This document shows positions 20,218-30,983 of a DNA stretch of 64,000 nt, in pieces (position 1 is the stretch's first letter; every line of letters begins with the position of its first letter). The notes beneath the pieces were generated by a model. It was given only the letters and a program-made list of their open reading frames with translations, ran no database searches and had not been told where the DNA came from. The position numbers were made by a program, and so were the translations under genes. The DNA is taken from assembly GCA_010015745.1 (NCBI GenBank), contig ML978196.1:186001-250000 (forward strand), read 5' to 3'. Origin of the DNA: Setomelanomma holmii (Eukaryota > Ascomycota > Dothideomycetes > Pleosporales > Phaeosphaeriaceae).

Positions 20218-22116
20218 ATGGGTTTCACGTTCAAGGGATTGACGTCCAATGCTTTGGTGTCTGGCAGCACCAAGGCTAACGATTACGACAACAAGGATGT
20301 CGCTGATGTTCCTGCTGCCGTGCAAGGCCATACCAGCATAGACCATTCGCGTCCTGACGAGAAGCTGGGAACACCAAGAAGTGGCATCAGCGTGAACGAC
20401 TCTGATGAGGAGCTTAACAGGGTCGACACCACTGCAGAGAGCGGTGTCCAGGCTGTTCAAGCTGCAACTCACGTCTGGACGAAGAGAGACCTGATCATCG
20501 CCTACATCTTGTAAGTGGTACAATCAACATACTTCTTCGTTCATGGTTTAACAAAGCATAGCATGTGGCTCATCAACTTCTTCGTCTCGTTCACTTCCAG
20601 CTGCAACGGTACTTTGTCATACTACGTTACCAGCTCCTTCCAACAGCACTCCTTGACTGCCCTAACGAGCGTCATTTCCTCCATCGTAGCAGGTCTCTGG
20701 AAGCTACCCTACGCCAAGATCATGAACATCTGGGGCCGACCATTCGCCTTGAGCGTTGGTGTCGCATGCTACGTCCTCGGTCTCATCCTCATGGCTAGCT
20801 GCAACAATGTCAAGACATACTGCGCAGCAAACGTCTTCTTCTACACAGGCTACAACAGTATCGACTTCTCCATGACCGTGTTCATCGCCGATACCTCGAA
20901 GCTCAAGAACCGAGGCTTCTTCGTCGGATACGCTGCTAGCCCGTGGCTCGTCACAACCTGGATCTATGGATATGCTGTCAACAGCGTTCTTGCTGAAGGT
21001 GGCATTGGATGGCGCTGGACTTTCGGTATCTTTGCCATCCTCGCACCTTTCGTCTGCGCTCCACTCATCGCCATGTTCGCTCTCAACGAAGGAAAAGCAC
21101 GCCGTGCCGGGCTGATCCCCGCGAAGACCGACCGGGGCACATTCGGACAGAAGCTCAAGTACTACTTGAGGGAATTTGACGTCGTTGGCATACTCATCCT
21201 AGCCACCGGCCTCGCACTATTCCTGCTCTCCTTCAACCTCTACTCCCTACAAAAGGACGAGTGGAGGTCACCCATGATCATCTGTTTCATCGTCTTTGGC
21301 GGCTTATTGATCATCGCGTTCGGCATTTGGGAGAAGTTCTTCGCACCAGTCACATTCATTCCCTGGTCCTTACTCAAGAACCGAACCGTCATATTCACAT
21401 ACACCATGGCCGCCTCGCTCTACATTGGCTGGTACATCTGGGACTCATACTTCTACTCCCTCCTGCGCGTCATGTTCAACCAGACCGTGCCGCACGCAAC
21501 ATACATTGCCAACATCTACACCATGGGCAGCTGCTTCATCTCGCTCGTGTACGGCGTGTGTCTGCGATACTACGGCAAGTTGAAGATTTACAGCTTGGTC
21601 TGGGGCGTGCCGCTTACCATTCTGGGCGTTGGGTTGATGATCAAGTTCCGCCAGCCAGACGAGAATATTGGGTACATTGTCATGTGCATGATTTTCATCG
21701 CGTTTGGAGGGGGTGTATTGGTTATTTCGGAACAAACGACCCTCATGGCTGTCTCCAAGCAGCAGGATTTCCCAGCCCTGCTGGCTGTCGAGAGCATGAT
21801 TATCGCTATTGGATCCGCCATCGGTAGCACTATTGCCGGTGCTATCTGGACGGGTATCTTCCCGGTCAGGTTGCTTAGGAACTTGCCTGCTGATGCGCAG
21901 GCGGATCTCGCGAGCATTTATGGCGATATCAATGTGCAGACAAGCTTTGCGGTTGGCACGCCGACGAGGGACGCGATTAACCTGTCTTATGGCGAGACGC
22001 AGAGGTACATGCTCATCGCAGCTACCTGCGTTTACGTCGTGACCTGGGTCAGCGTGGCGTTGTGGCAGAACATCGATGTTCGCACGATGAAGCAGAGAAC
22101 TTTCGGTCTATTGTAG
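20218..22116 (+). CDS. MFS siderophore-iron transporter (ARN/Mir type)
   Basis: Two exons (20218-20510 and 20562-22116) give 615 residues. Members of this 14-helix major-facilitator family import ferric siderophores by proton symport at the plasma membrane. The acidic N-terminal 85 residues are cytosolic; the first helix begins KRDLIIAYIF and spans the intron junction. Family features include the long hydrophilic loop with GLIPAKTDRGTFGQKLKYYLREFDVV between the two halves, GWRWTFGIFAI, and the extracellular loop near RLLRNLPADAQADLASIYG before the last helix. The start at 20218 is the first in-frame Met. Upstream lie two exact iron-GATA sites, so repression under iron plenty is a fair inference. 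The particular siderophore is not evident. Confidence 0.93.
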
Positions 22117-22885
22117 ATGTCAACTCGGTACACCAAGTATCGTATGAAGGTACCGTCAACAAATCGGGGTGGGGAGGAGTGTAGGACTACTATACATGCT
22201 TGTTAGCGAGCATTCACATTTGCATTTGCATTTGTATTATCGACACGAGGGCCAAAAGCTCCGCCTCGACAATTAATACATCATTCACTTTACGATAATA
22301 TGTTCCATGTCAGATTCTTTCGCATTGAGAGACGTGCTCATGCAGCAGAATGGTATCGTCTCACCACATAGCGCTTGCGTATATATATACTTCTGCCTCG
22401 CCTCTTCCACGCCGTTCTTTCTCACCGTGGGCAAAAAGACACCTTTATGTCATCTTATCATCTGGCAATTTATCTTGACTTCTTTGAGATTCGAACTCAT
22501 GCCTCTACGACGCGACCTATGTCCCCCTGTGGTTCCCGGCAAGGACAGCGGTCGGATATATGTGTGTGGCGCTGCCACTACGCTTGGAGATCTTGCATAG
22601 ATTTATGTAGGTGGACAGAGGTAAAGTGTTTGTATAGCATGAAAAGCAGTAGGAAGGTCAAGCGAAGTAAGTCAAATGTTGCAATGGCCGAGTACGATGT
22701 GAATAGAAGTTGATATCAACTCTGCCTTTGATTTTGTGTACGACAAGTCTCAGGGTATACAAGAACAGGCCCAGTCCTTCAGCCCGGGCAGGGACTTTAC
22801 CAAGATGCCAGCAGAGAAACACCAAGACGCCAAAACACCAATTCCGTGCCGACCCCCGAGATCTATCTCCCTCAATCGCGTTGGT
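22117..22885. other. Intergenic between convergent genes
   Basis: About 770 bases. A minus-strand GAGTTCGAATCTC at about 22488-22500 resembles a tRNA T-arm, but no matching acceptor or anticodon arms could be drawn. No coding sequence recognised. Confidence 0.5.
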
Positions 22886-24787
22886 TTATTGGTAGAAATT
22901 CCACTTCACCTCCTTACACTCCCACTCCTTCTTGACTCCCTCTACCCTCTGCAGCATCCACCCACTACTCCACGGCTCATCGCCCTCGCCAACAACCTTG
23001 CCCAGCCGCAACACCTTGCCTAGATGACACTCCCCATCGCCCAGCGCCTTGTACCGCCACTGGAGACAATCTTCAATCTGTTCGCAGCTCTTTTGGCACT
23101 TGTCGGCGCTGTCTGCTGCGTCTTTGAATGTCTCGGTGAGTTTGTCCCAGTCGATTTCTTTAGGCTTGTCATCGCGCTTGTGCTGCTGGGGTGCTTTTGG
23201 TGAATCAGAAAATTGGGACGCGCTCATAGCAATGTTGTTCAGGCGTTCTGATTCTTTCTTGGCGTCTTGTGCGTCCTTGTGTTTTCGGCTTCGTTCTTCT
23301 TCGTCTTTGAGTTGTTGTTGCCTCCCCTGCGGTGCCACGATTTTCGTATCTTGACTCAGGTTATCCCATTTCTCTTTCTTGGTCGATATATGTGGTTGGA
23401 CGAAGGACTCGAATGCGTCGCGGTAGAGATACGGCTTGTCCCAGCCGTGCTTGGCGGTCCAGTTCTTTTGGGCGAGGAAGATGTCCTCGAGGACGCGGGC
23501 GTCGATGTGGTGCCATGACACGGCGGGTACACACCAGTGTTTTCGGGTGTAGTCGAGCGAGGCGGGTTGTTCGCTTTGCATGAGGGGCCAGGAGGAGTAG
23601 AATTCGACGTGTGCATCGCTGAGAGCTTGTGCTAGAGCAAGATCTCCGCAGCAACCCTTGCCAAGTTCGACTTCCCACTTGCTCTCGTACAGCTCGTCAT
23701 AGGACTTTGCGTAGCGTCGCATTGCACCTTGCGACATCATGATGCCGGATCCGCGCTGTGCAAGTTGGATGCTGTTGATGAAGGTGGGCGAGCCGCTGTA
23801 ATATGGTATCCGGTAATCGAGTCTGTTCATCCATTGCAACACGTTCGTCCAGCTCAAACTCGTATCCGCTTCGATGAAGTAGTAGAACTTGGCATCTGGT
23901 TTGAGCTTATACGCCTTGTAGACCATAGGCAGAAACTTCCACTTGTCCAAATTTTTCGTCTTGCCTCCATCTGGCTTGTACACTGGGTCGGCATGCATGA
24001 GCTGGTACTCATTGAACTCCTCGTGGGCGCGCTTCGTATCACCGCTGATACTTTCGAGGGCGTTCTGCACGGGTATGCCATCAATTTCGCCCTTGTGATC
24101 GCTGAAGATGGCGAAGTTCGGTACGCAGGCGAGGAGGGTCTTGATTTGCGCAGGAAGCTGTCCGGCAATATCCACCTTCGATGTTCGCAGTATTACCATG
24201 ACACTGAGCGCACCACGGACATCGTGACAGAATGCGGACTTGTGTGTGCTCGAGGCAGCTTCGGTTGGGGTGCTCAAGAGGGCCGTGGCATTGGTCGCAT
24301 TTACTCCAGTTGGAGCTGGGAGGACATGTGTAAGCAGTGTGGTGGGTAGAGCATCTGCGCCTGTGTCCTGCTTCTCACTAGCATTCTCTCCCTCCTTCTG
24401 CTTCTCCTCATCCTCCCAGCGCCCACCGTCCTTCTCAAATTCCACAATGCCTGTCTCAGTGGGCCCAGGCAGAAACGTCTGTACCGCTACCTTGGTCGCA
24501 TCGTCCCATCTATGGTCATCCTCTCCCTCGGGTCGATCTCCATGCGCCGTGGGCGTGGCATGTGTCGCGTGTCGCGTGGGCGTGGGTATCGAGGGCGCTG
24601 GTATTATTGGCTCTGAATGCACATTCTTGTGATCGTAGTGGTCTATTATCGGTTGCGACGGTTGCGCAAATTGTGACGGGTATCCGAGCAAAAGGAAGCT
24701 CACGAGCGACAGGCAGAGCACCACGATGGCGACACGCGAGGGGGTGAGCATCGGCATTGCGGTGGTCAGGGGCTTTCGCTGACCCAA
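22886..24787 (-). CDS. Fringe-like glycosyltransferase (type II membrane protein)
   Basis: Single exon, 633 residues. A short cytosolic tail and one signal-anchor helix (VAIVVLCLSLVSFLLLGY, about residues 19-36) place it in the Golgi or secretory pathway as a type II protein. A Ser/Thr/Pro- and charge-rich stem runs to about residue 185. The catalytic region has the features of fungal Fringe-like enzymes: KWKFLPMVYKAYKLKPDAKF, the metal-binding YYFIEADTSL (E-x-D in place of DxD), and GSGIMMSQGAMRRYA and GCCGDLALAQAL further on. The C-terminal 70 residues hold spaced cysteines (CQKSCEQIEDCLQWRYK..GECHLG) like a PAN/apple-type module. Donor and acceptor are unknown. Alternative start: Met 11. 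Confidence 0.82.
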   Translation of the reverse strand: MGQRKPLTTAMPMLTPSRVAIVVLCLSLVSFLLLGYPSQFAQPSQPIIDHYDHKNVHSEPIIPAPSIPTPTRHATHATPTAHGDRPEGEDDHRWDDATKVAVQTFLPGPTETGIVEFEKDGGRWEDEEKQKEGENASEKQDTGADALPTTLLTHVLPAPTGVNATNATALLSTPTEAASSTHKSAFCHDVRGALSVMVILRTSKVDIAGQLPAQIKTLLACVPNFAIFSDHKGEIDGIPVQNALESISGDTKRAHEEFNEYQLMHADPVYKPDGGKTKNLDKWKFLPMVYKAYKLKPDAKFYYFIEADTSLSWTNVLQWMNRLDYRIPYYSGSPTFINSIQLAQRGSGIMMSQGAMRRYAKSYDELYESKWEVELGKGCCGDLALAQALSDAHVEFYSSWPLMQSEQPASLDYTRKHWCVPAVSWHHIDARVLEDIFLAQKNWTAKHGWDKPYLYRDAFESFVQPHISTKKEKWDNLSQDTKIVAPQGRQQQLKDEEERSRKHKDAQDAKKESERLNNIAMSASQFSDSPKAPQQHKRDDKPKEIDWDKLTETFKDAADSADKCQKSCEQIEDCLQWRYKALGDGECHLGKVLRLGKVVGEGDEPWSSGWMLQRVEGVKKEWECKEVKWNFYQ

Positions 24788-25303
24788 GGAACTCGATTAT
24801 GGCGGTCGTGAGGTTGGAAATAATGGTGGGAGCGTCATTAGGGCTCAAATGTGCTGTTCCCCATGGTCGTCAAAAAAAGGAGCGCGCAAAGGCCCCCAAT
24901 GCGAAGGTTCCAGTATTCTTGGAAGGAGGGATGTGAGGCGCAGGCCTGTGGTGGATGCCGCCTTCCGCTCTTGGCCTGTGGCGCTGTCTAGATGCGTCGC
25001 CCCCAGCATCGGACCGTCTGACGTTCGCAGCTACAGTGCAGTTGCCCTGAGACATCTTCGTGCTAGTTGTAACACAGAGATGGAAAAGGTCACAACTTGA
25101 AGAGCAGCGGCAATGGCTATATGGTATGCAAGGGTGGTTTCGTCATCTTGGCAGGGCTTGCGCGGCATTCTGCAGCAGCCACACCACGGCACGTAGATGC
25201 TTCCCAACCCCACTTGTTCACTGGCCTTAAGTGACAATTCTTCTTGTCCCTCCCCCTGGATGTTCATACTTCCGTTCCCTTATCTCGTACACGTCCCCTC
25301 GCC
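24788..25303. other. Intergenic
   Basis: About 500 bases upstream of the glycosyltransferase and downstream of the next minus-strand gene. No supported gene or motif. Confidence 0.5.
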
Positions 25304-26365
25304 TCACATCCCCTCCCACCGGATGCCCTCGCCACTCCAGATCCTCAAGATCCAACATGCAACCACCAAGTCCCTCCTTTCCTTGTCTCTCGCCCACGGC
25401 TCTGTAATCTCTAGTATTCTGTCGAGCCTGCCAATTCTGCTCTTCTCCTCCCTCGCCACTATCGTCCCATCTCCATCCTCCCATACTCCTTTGCGTATGC
25501 TGTAGAGCAGAATTCTGTCTCCATCGTACGACGCTCGTCCTGGTCCTGGTCTGCTTCGATTCCATTGGTCAAAATTGGTTTCAGAATTCCACGAGTCTCG
25601 TCTGCCAGGCTTGGAAACGTGCCAGATCTTTGTCCATGTTCCTCCCCAAAGCGTGCAACCAGAGGTCACTTGAATGCTGCCATCGATGTCGGAACTTCCA
25701 CGACCGCGCATCTCGACTGCGCTCGTATGGTACATCGTCTCAGCATCGTCGTACTGGATTTTCGGGACACGCGCCACATGAATGGCGGGCACGGAGCAGG
25801 ATCGCATCTCGCTGGGTCGTAGTCTTCTCATCTTGAGTGAGCTTGGCTTGCCGTTTTGACCTAGGTCCTGCGCCAATTGATATTGTGGCAGGTTGCTTGT
25901 CTTGCTGGCATATATGAACGGTGCTTGAAGGCGAAATGTTTGCGCTTGCGTGTCGATAGCATCGTACTCTGGTGGTGGCAGTGGTCCTGACGCTGATGTG
26001 TATTTGGGTGGCTCAAAGGCCTGTGACCTTCGAATCGCAGACCATGGGTCATAATTGTAAGTCGGGAATGTGCGTGCAGCAATGAGTGGGAAGCGAGCGG
26101 TGGCTCTTCTTGTTGATTCCTCGGCAATATTGAAGATGCTTGTCGGCGCGACCAACTCGTCATCGTGGGACGCCTCTGACGTTCCTTCTGAGGACTTTCT
26201 GTGAGTGAGAGTGTCGAAAGGTTTGACCTCTCCTTGCCATAGGATTGGTGTGTAGTGCGGGAGCTGCCTCTCGCCTGCACCAGCCAGAGGTGAGTAGGGC
26301 GGTGCGTGCATCATTCTGGCCCAACAATCCAGTGTGCAGAGCTCGTCGGGCCAAACGTGGGGCAT
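25304..26365 (-). CDS. Conserved fungal protein of unknown function
   Basis: Single exon, up to 353 residues; Met 19 (MHAPPYSPL, coordinate 26311) is the likelier start. No signal peptide or membrane helix. The N-terminal half is proline-rich and disordered-looking (PPKYTSASGPLPPPEYDAID). The C-terminal half looks folded and well conserved in character: YDDAETMYHTSAVEMRGRG, IQVTSGCTLWGGTWTKIWHV, RASYDGDRILLYSIRKGVWE, VACWILRIWSGEGIRWEG. I do not know a named domain for it. Similar uncharacterised proteins occur in Dothideomycetes as far as I recall. Codon-level continuity and protein-like composition support a real gene; the function is unknown. Confidence 0.72.
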   Translation of the reverse strand: MPHVWPDELCTLDCWARMMHAPPYSPLAGAGERQLPHYTPILWQGEVKPFDTLTHRKSSEGTSEASHDDELVAPTSIFNIAEESTRRATARFPLIAARTFPTYNYDPWSAIRRSQAFEPPKYTSASGPLPPPEYDAIDTQAQTFRLQAPFIYASKTSNLPQYQLAQDLGQNGKPSSLKMRRLRPSEMRSCSVPAIHVARVPKIQYDDAETMYHTSAVEMRGRGSSDIDGSIQVTSGCTLWGGTWTKIWHVSKPGRRDSWNSETNFDQWNRSRPGPGRASYDGDRILLYSIRKGVWEDGDGTIVAREEKSRIGRLDRILEITEPWARDKERRDLVVACWILRIWSGEGIRWEGM

Positions 26366-27198
26366 TTACGGTGTATATGTGTTCCAGGCATATTGTCTGT
26401 GCCGCATCAGCGACATATGTCATCTATCGTTGATTCAGTCAAAGCGCGATGCTAACACGAATGACTAGTTCATGCTTCATGTATGCTGTACAGAAGCGGA
26501 AGTGGACGGATGCTGCCACTGTCATTGGTCTGAAAGTTGAGGTTGGTGAGGAATACTCACGATCGGTAAGCCGATGAATCAGCGCGCATCACGAAGCGAT
26601 CTCATGAGAAGTATCGCGCCTTTTAGGATCACGATCCTGTTGCGAAAGACGCGTCTTTATATGAAGCAGTTACTGCCTGTACGCGACTGCTTAAGCACAG
26701 AGCAGTTCTTACCCGTCGAGGTTATGTCGCTCCTTCCTCGAAGTCCGTCCGCCAAGGCCTCATTCGTCATCAATCGAGTCCGCTCAATTCCCAGACCGAA
26801 ATCTTATCCTTCCAGCTTTGTCTTCTTTCCGCCTAGGAAAGCATGCAACCGTGGAGTTTCCCTCACAGCACGTCTACGTCGCCAATAGACCCTTGGCCTC
26901 GAGTTGGCATGCTTGATTCCAATTCGAGACGCCCACGCCCACACGAAGTTCGGGCTATTCAGCCTTCACGACTCTTTACGAATTCCTAGACTTGTGAGGT
27001 GAGGGAGACCTTTTGGCAAACAAATTATGAAATCGGCAAGAGCGCCACAAGGCAGGCGCGAAGCTCGCCTTCACCTCCGCTAGGCTCAGTGGTAAGCAGC
27101 AGGATCGAACGCAACCAAGAGCATTGGACTCACTCTCACTCGTGAGAGCCCTCGATACCCCCTTGCCACACCAGATCTCTATCACAATCACTTCAGCC
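26366..27198. other. Intergenic
   Basis: About 830 bases between divergent genes. No coding sequence recognised. It includes the promoter of the minus-strand unknown gene. Confidence 0.5.
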
Positions 27199-28953
27199 AT
27201 GCGGTGCACCTTGCGATATGTTTCGCCGCCTTGCTGGCTTGTGCTGCGAGCAATGCAGTCGACTCCACACGCCACCGCCTTCTAAGCAGCTCTTCCATTC
27301 GGCGTAGCTCAAACACCTCTTCTCTATTGGCGGGACTCACTGACACATATGGCGGTCTTCCCGGACCAGATCTTGCCTATTCTGGAGAAGGGATAGCGCC
27401 GGCCGACGACGTCGTGTGGAGGAAGGCCGTATGTATGGGCCGTGGTTTGGTGGTACAGATGTGTAACCACGTGGCTGAAGTCACATGTTATCCTATTGTA
27501 GTAGGCACTGCCCTGTGGGCAAGTGCACTTACCTCTGAGCCAAGAGCTCCTGGAACACGACAATCACAACACGACAACAGATAGCAATACAATCGTTGAT
27601 CACAGCCTCCGACCGACACTGCTTACGCAGTTACAAGATGCCCTACTCCGACTTCGATGTCGGTCATCTGCAGGGGGTGCCGAGGAATACTATACAAAGT
27701 CAGTGCAATTTCGGTAAGCATTTCTCCATGACGGTAACTTGAGGCTGGACGAGCTAATTAAAATGCCGCAGCGGACTTATCAAGATGGGGTTACACCATC
27801 GATGAACACGAGTTTGACGAGTATTGCGACTTCTCGCCGCATCGTCCGAATCAAAAGGGACAGCCAAAACATGAGGGTAATTACTGGGGTATCGCGCCTT
27901 ATTTGACGTCGCTCGGATTCTCCGACAAGTGCATTGAAGAAGGCGGCAAGTGGATCGCGTCTGCAGTTTATCATTCTGATCCCTACCTGGAGGACAAAGA
28001 TGGGAAACACGTACCAGAAAAAGATCAGACTTACAGGGACCCAAACGGCAAAGTTCGGAAGGTGAGGCAATCTGTCAACAGTTCATTCGATACTATAAGC
28101 TGATCTTGTGATGAGGTGACCGACGCCTACTTTCACATGGCAGTATCACCTGAGGGAGGTAAATGATACCGTAGGATTCATTTCCTAGCTTGATGAGACT
28201 AATCTTGAACCATAGGTATCATGGCACAGAACCGCCTGGGACCACGGGATGCAGTACTAGACCTCCACCCAGAGGGCTTCTCAAAGGCAGAGTTGGTTGC
28301 TCTCTGGCAATCCTCGGACATGATGTGGGCCATGTGAGAGCATTATATTCCCCCGAACAAGCGCAACAACATCCAATTCTTTGTCACGTTGGCGATAACG
28401 AACGAAAAAACGTTGTCACTCATCAAGCGCGCCCTCGGAGCAGTAAATCGGATCCTTACAACTCATCCAGGATACTCGTTCTCTATGGACAGAGACGAAG
28501 GCAAAGTGCTCTTGAATATAGTCATCTCCGTCATGGAAGCTCGACTCATACACTGACACACTTCTAGGCAGTCCTAAAGGTTTCGGCTTCGCACAATTTC
28601 TCATTCAGCATAAGAACCTGGTGGGTCTGAAAAAGATCGACAGCGTAAATCTTTTTCAATGTGAGAATCCGTTCCAAACGGCGTGTATGCTCTTCTGGGT
28701 TCAAAATCTCGCCCAGCCCTTACCAGTGCTGCCACAGGATTTTGCACCCAAGGATCCAGGGATGCAGCCTCCAACACACGACGACCCCAATGCGAAACCT
28801 GTGGAGAATAGTCATAATGTGCCTAGATCTGGCGTAGAGCCACCGACCGAGGCACTGAAGGCTAGGACCTTGGAGAAGCGAAATGTTGTCCGAGAACATA
28901 TTTTCCGGGTGAATGAGATAGGAGATGTAACGCTTTCGCTTGCGTACACGTAA
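27199..28953 (+). pseudogene. Secreted protein of unnamed fungal family, decayed
   Basis: The 5' part (27204-27584) reads as a secretion signal (HLAICFAALLACAASNA) and the motif TYGGLPGPDLAYSGEGIAP; the ATG at 27199 is one base out of frame with it, as if one G were lost. Later exons at 27638-27713, 28... join by good splice sites: 27772-28061, 28116-28158, 28216 to about 28519, and 28568-28953. They give RWGYTIDEHEFDEYCDF, LHPEGFSKAELVALWQSS, FFVTLAITNEKTLSLIKRAL and GFGFAQFLIQHKNLVGLKK. In exon 4 an in-frame TGA (28335-28337) sits in WAM*EHYIPPNK, consistent with CGA to TGA. The last donor reads GA|ATATAG where GG|GTATAG would be expected, also G-to-A changes. The exon linking 27.5 to 27.6 kb is uncertain. 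Function unknown. Confidence 0.65.
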
Positions 28954-29697
28954 GGGAGCGAAATCGTGGAAAGAATATTGGCAAAGACTCGCGCAAGGGA
29001 CTACAGAGACGGAGCAACTGGACATATGGACAAGGGCATAGAAGAGCGCGAAATGTCTTATGAACACTACGAAGTCAAAGCCAGACCATGATCATCTGGT
29101 CAGATGATGTATCCACATTCGGCTTGCTTTTCATGACGATGCACACATCAGGCCAAGACGAGCAGCTTTCTTTAGAGATCGTGTTGGTCAAGGAGAAGAG
29201 GTCTTTGAGCCATGCCCAGGGTTCTGTGGACGATCGCGATGACTTGGTTATGTTGCCTGAGGCTTGAGTCTTGGAGTGAAGGTGGTATTCTCCAGTCAAT
29301 TCAGTCGTACTCGAAACTTCCATGTCGCGGCCGCCGTGCTATAGTCGCCATGGATCCGCCTCTTTGGCATCGCGCACATGGTGATTTTGCCCCTTGGTCG
29401 TTTTTACACCTCGAGCGCCCTCCAAGCACGCCCATCGTGTGGCTGGATTCCGGCAAATCGGAATGCCTTTTGCTCAGTGCGATACCAGTCTTGAACCTTG
29501 AGTCTGCGCGATGGGTGGTCAGCTTACCCGCCAACGGAGGGGCGTGTGCATGAAGGGGCGCGGGGCAACAGGCAGACACAGCCCAGCTTCCTGCGCACCC
29601 ACACATATAAATTTGCGTCTAGACCCAGCTGTGTATGTACATGCACGTTGAATTGCTTTGTCGCCTAAGCACAACACCCCATTTACTTGCAACAGTT
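28954..29697. other. Intergenic
   Basis: About 740 bases with no supported gene. The far end (29560-29697) probably holds the promoter of the following frame. Confidence 0.45.
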
Positions 29698-29985
29698 ATG
29701 GCGCTCATTTCTGCTTCACAACCGGCGTACCGCGCGATCGATGAAGCGTCAGATTCCATGATATGTGCGCCAATTGACTTTTCGCTCGATGGCCTAGATC
29801 TAGAAATGCCGTTGTTCGACCCAGACACTTTCAACCAATTCCTCACAGATCAGGGCCATCTCGAAAATGGTCGCGACGACGACACGGTGGCTGCCAAGAC
29901 TACACACTGGACAGAGTTCGAATACCCACCCAGAATCTCGGAAGTCCGGATATCGGCAAGGACTGGTGGTCCAGTCGTGTCGTGA
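29698..29985 (+). CDS. Possible 5' exon of the C2H2 gene
   Basis: A 95-codon frame starting MALISASQPAYRAIDEAS and rich in acidic and hydrophobic residues (DFSLDGLDLEMPLFDPDTFNQ), like an activation region of a transcription factor. It ends at TCGTGA, where a GTGAGT donor is available. Joining it to the zinc-finger frame at 30212 would cross an in-frame TAG at 30176-30178 and needs an acceptor whose phase I could not match with certainty. It may instead be a separate short gene. Confidence 0.45.
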   Translation: MALISASQPAYRAIDEASDSMICAPIDFSLDGLDLEMPLFDPDTFNQFLTDQGHLENGRDDDTVAAKTTHWTEFEYPPRISEVRISARTGGPVVS

Positions 29986-30211
29986 GTGTCTTCATGATCT
30001 TCTCTTGGAGTAGTTGCGGCCATACTAACATTATCGGATGGGGGCATTGTTGTTGGCATTGGGACGTTGGCTCCAAGGTTGCATCTCTTTCTCACTTTCC
30101 CATATTTTCTTTTGCTTAGGCCAGGTCTACCATCACAGCGGCTCTAACGGCGGGATATTACGCTTCGAGCACGTATAGGATTTTTGTCATGCCCTAAGCC
30201 GAAGCCGCATC

Positions 30212-30781
30212 ATGCCTCCATCCGTGCAATATAGGTCTGCAAATCTCGCGAGCTACTTAACCGACAACACTTTGGAATCCGTAAACCAAGTCCGCTGTGC
30301 TGATATCAACAAGCTACTTTTTCATTCCAATTCCCAAAGCGTGACACTGGCTACTTCCAATGGGCACGCCTCGTACAGCCTAGGTCGCTCGACTTCCAAT
30401 TTTGCTGGAAGAGTACACCCGGCTGGCGGGACGGGCCTTAAAACAGTATCACTCGACCACGAATCTGCCTCGGCGTATGGCATCGACCTTTTCGTCCCAG
30501 AACATCTGGATGTTACGGAACCGCCACCCGATGAGCGACCTCCTACCTTCCGGACCAAGACCAAGACTATCTTTATCTGCACTCAGGCCAATTGCAACAA
30601 GAAGTTCTCACGCCTTCCGGACCTTCATCGCCACCACCGCGGAGCTCACCTGAATCTGCGACACTTTCGATGCCGTGCGCTTGGCTGTGAAAGGGCGGTT
30701 CACGGGTTTCCGAGGCGGGATAAGAGGGACTTGCATGAACGCAAAATGCACGTGAGACTTGATGATAGGCTGTTACTTTGA
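30212..30781 (+). CDS. C2H2 zinc-finger protein
   Basis: Frame of 189 residues. Two C2H2-type fingers are near the C-terminus: FICTQANCNKKFSRLPDLH..HHRGAH at about residues 123-148, and FRCRALGCERAVHGFPRRDK..LHERKMH at about 154-182. The N-terminal part is Ser/Asn-rich and unstructured-looking. This organisation, with fingers at the extreme C-terminus, is common for small fungal transcription regulators. The reading frame remains open upstream to an AG at 30118-30119, apart from one TAG at 30176-30178 (possible CAG to TAG), so the gene may be longer and damaged. Target genes cannot be inferred. Confidence 0.72.
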   Translation: MPPSVQYRSANLASYLTDNTLESVNQVRCADINKLLFHSNSQSVTLATSNGHASYSLGRSTSNFAGRVHPAGGTGLKTVSLDHESASAYGIDLFVPEHLDVTEPPPDERPPTFRTKTKTIFICTQANCNKKFSRLPDLHRHHRGAHLNLRHFRCRALGCERAVHGFPRRDKRDLHERKMHVRLDDRLLL

Positions 30782-30983
30782 GCAGATTGGGAAGGGGAGA
30801 ATGTGGCGTATGTGTGATGGGGCTGGCTTTTGTTGATCTGCGAACTGTACCTCTCCTGTGAAATGAATGGAGTTATTTGCTGCGTTCGTTTCAAGAAACG
30901 CAATTTTGCAGTCATGCAGTAACGTGATGGATACCAAATCTTGCCTCTCCCCGTTGCCCAAGTCTATCGCATCTACCGTGCTT

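Noticed and set aside
21261..21827. 188-codon His-rich frame in the siderophore transporter
   Set aside because: Out-of-frame shadow of a transmembrane-coding region (His/Arg bias from shifted hydrophobic codons).
22476..22520. tRNA-like T-arm (GAGTTCGAATCTC on the minus strand)
   Set aside because: No acceptor stem, D-arm or anticodon arm pairs with it at usual spacing; probably chance.
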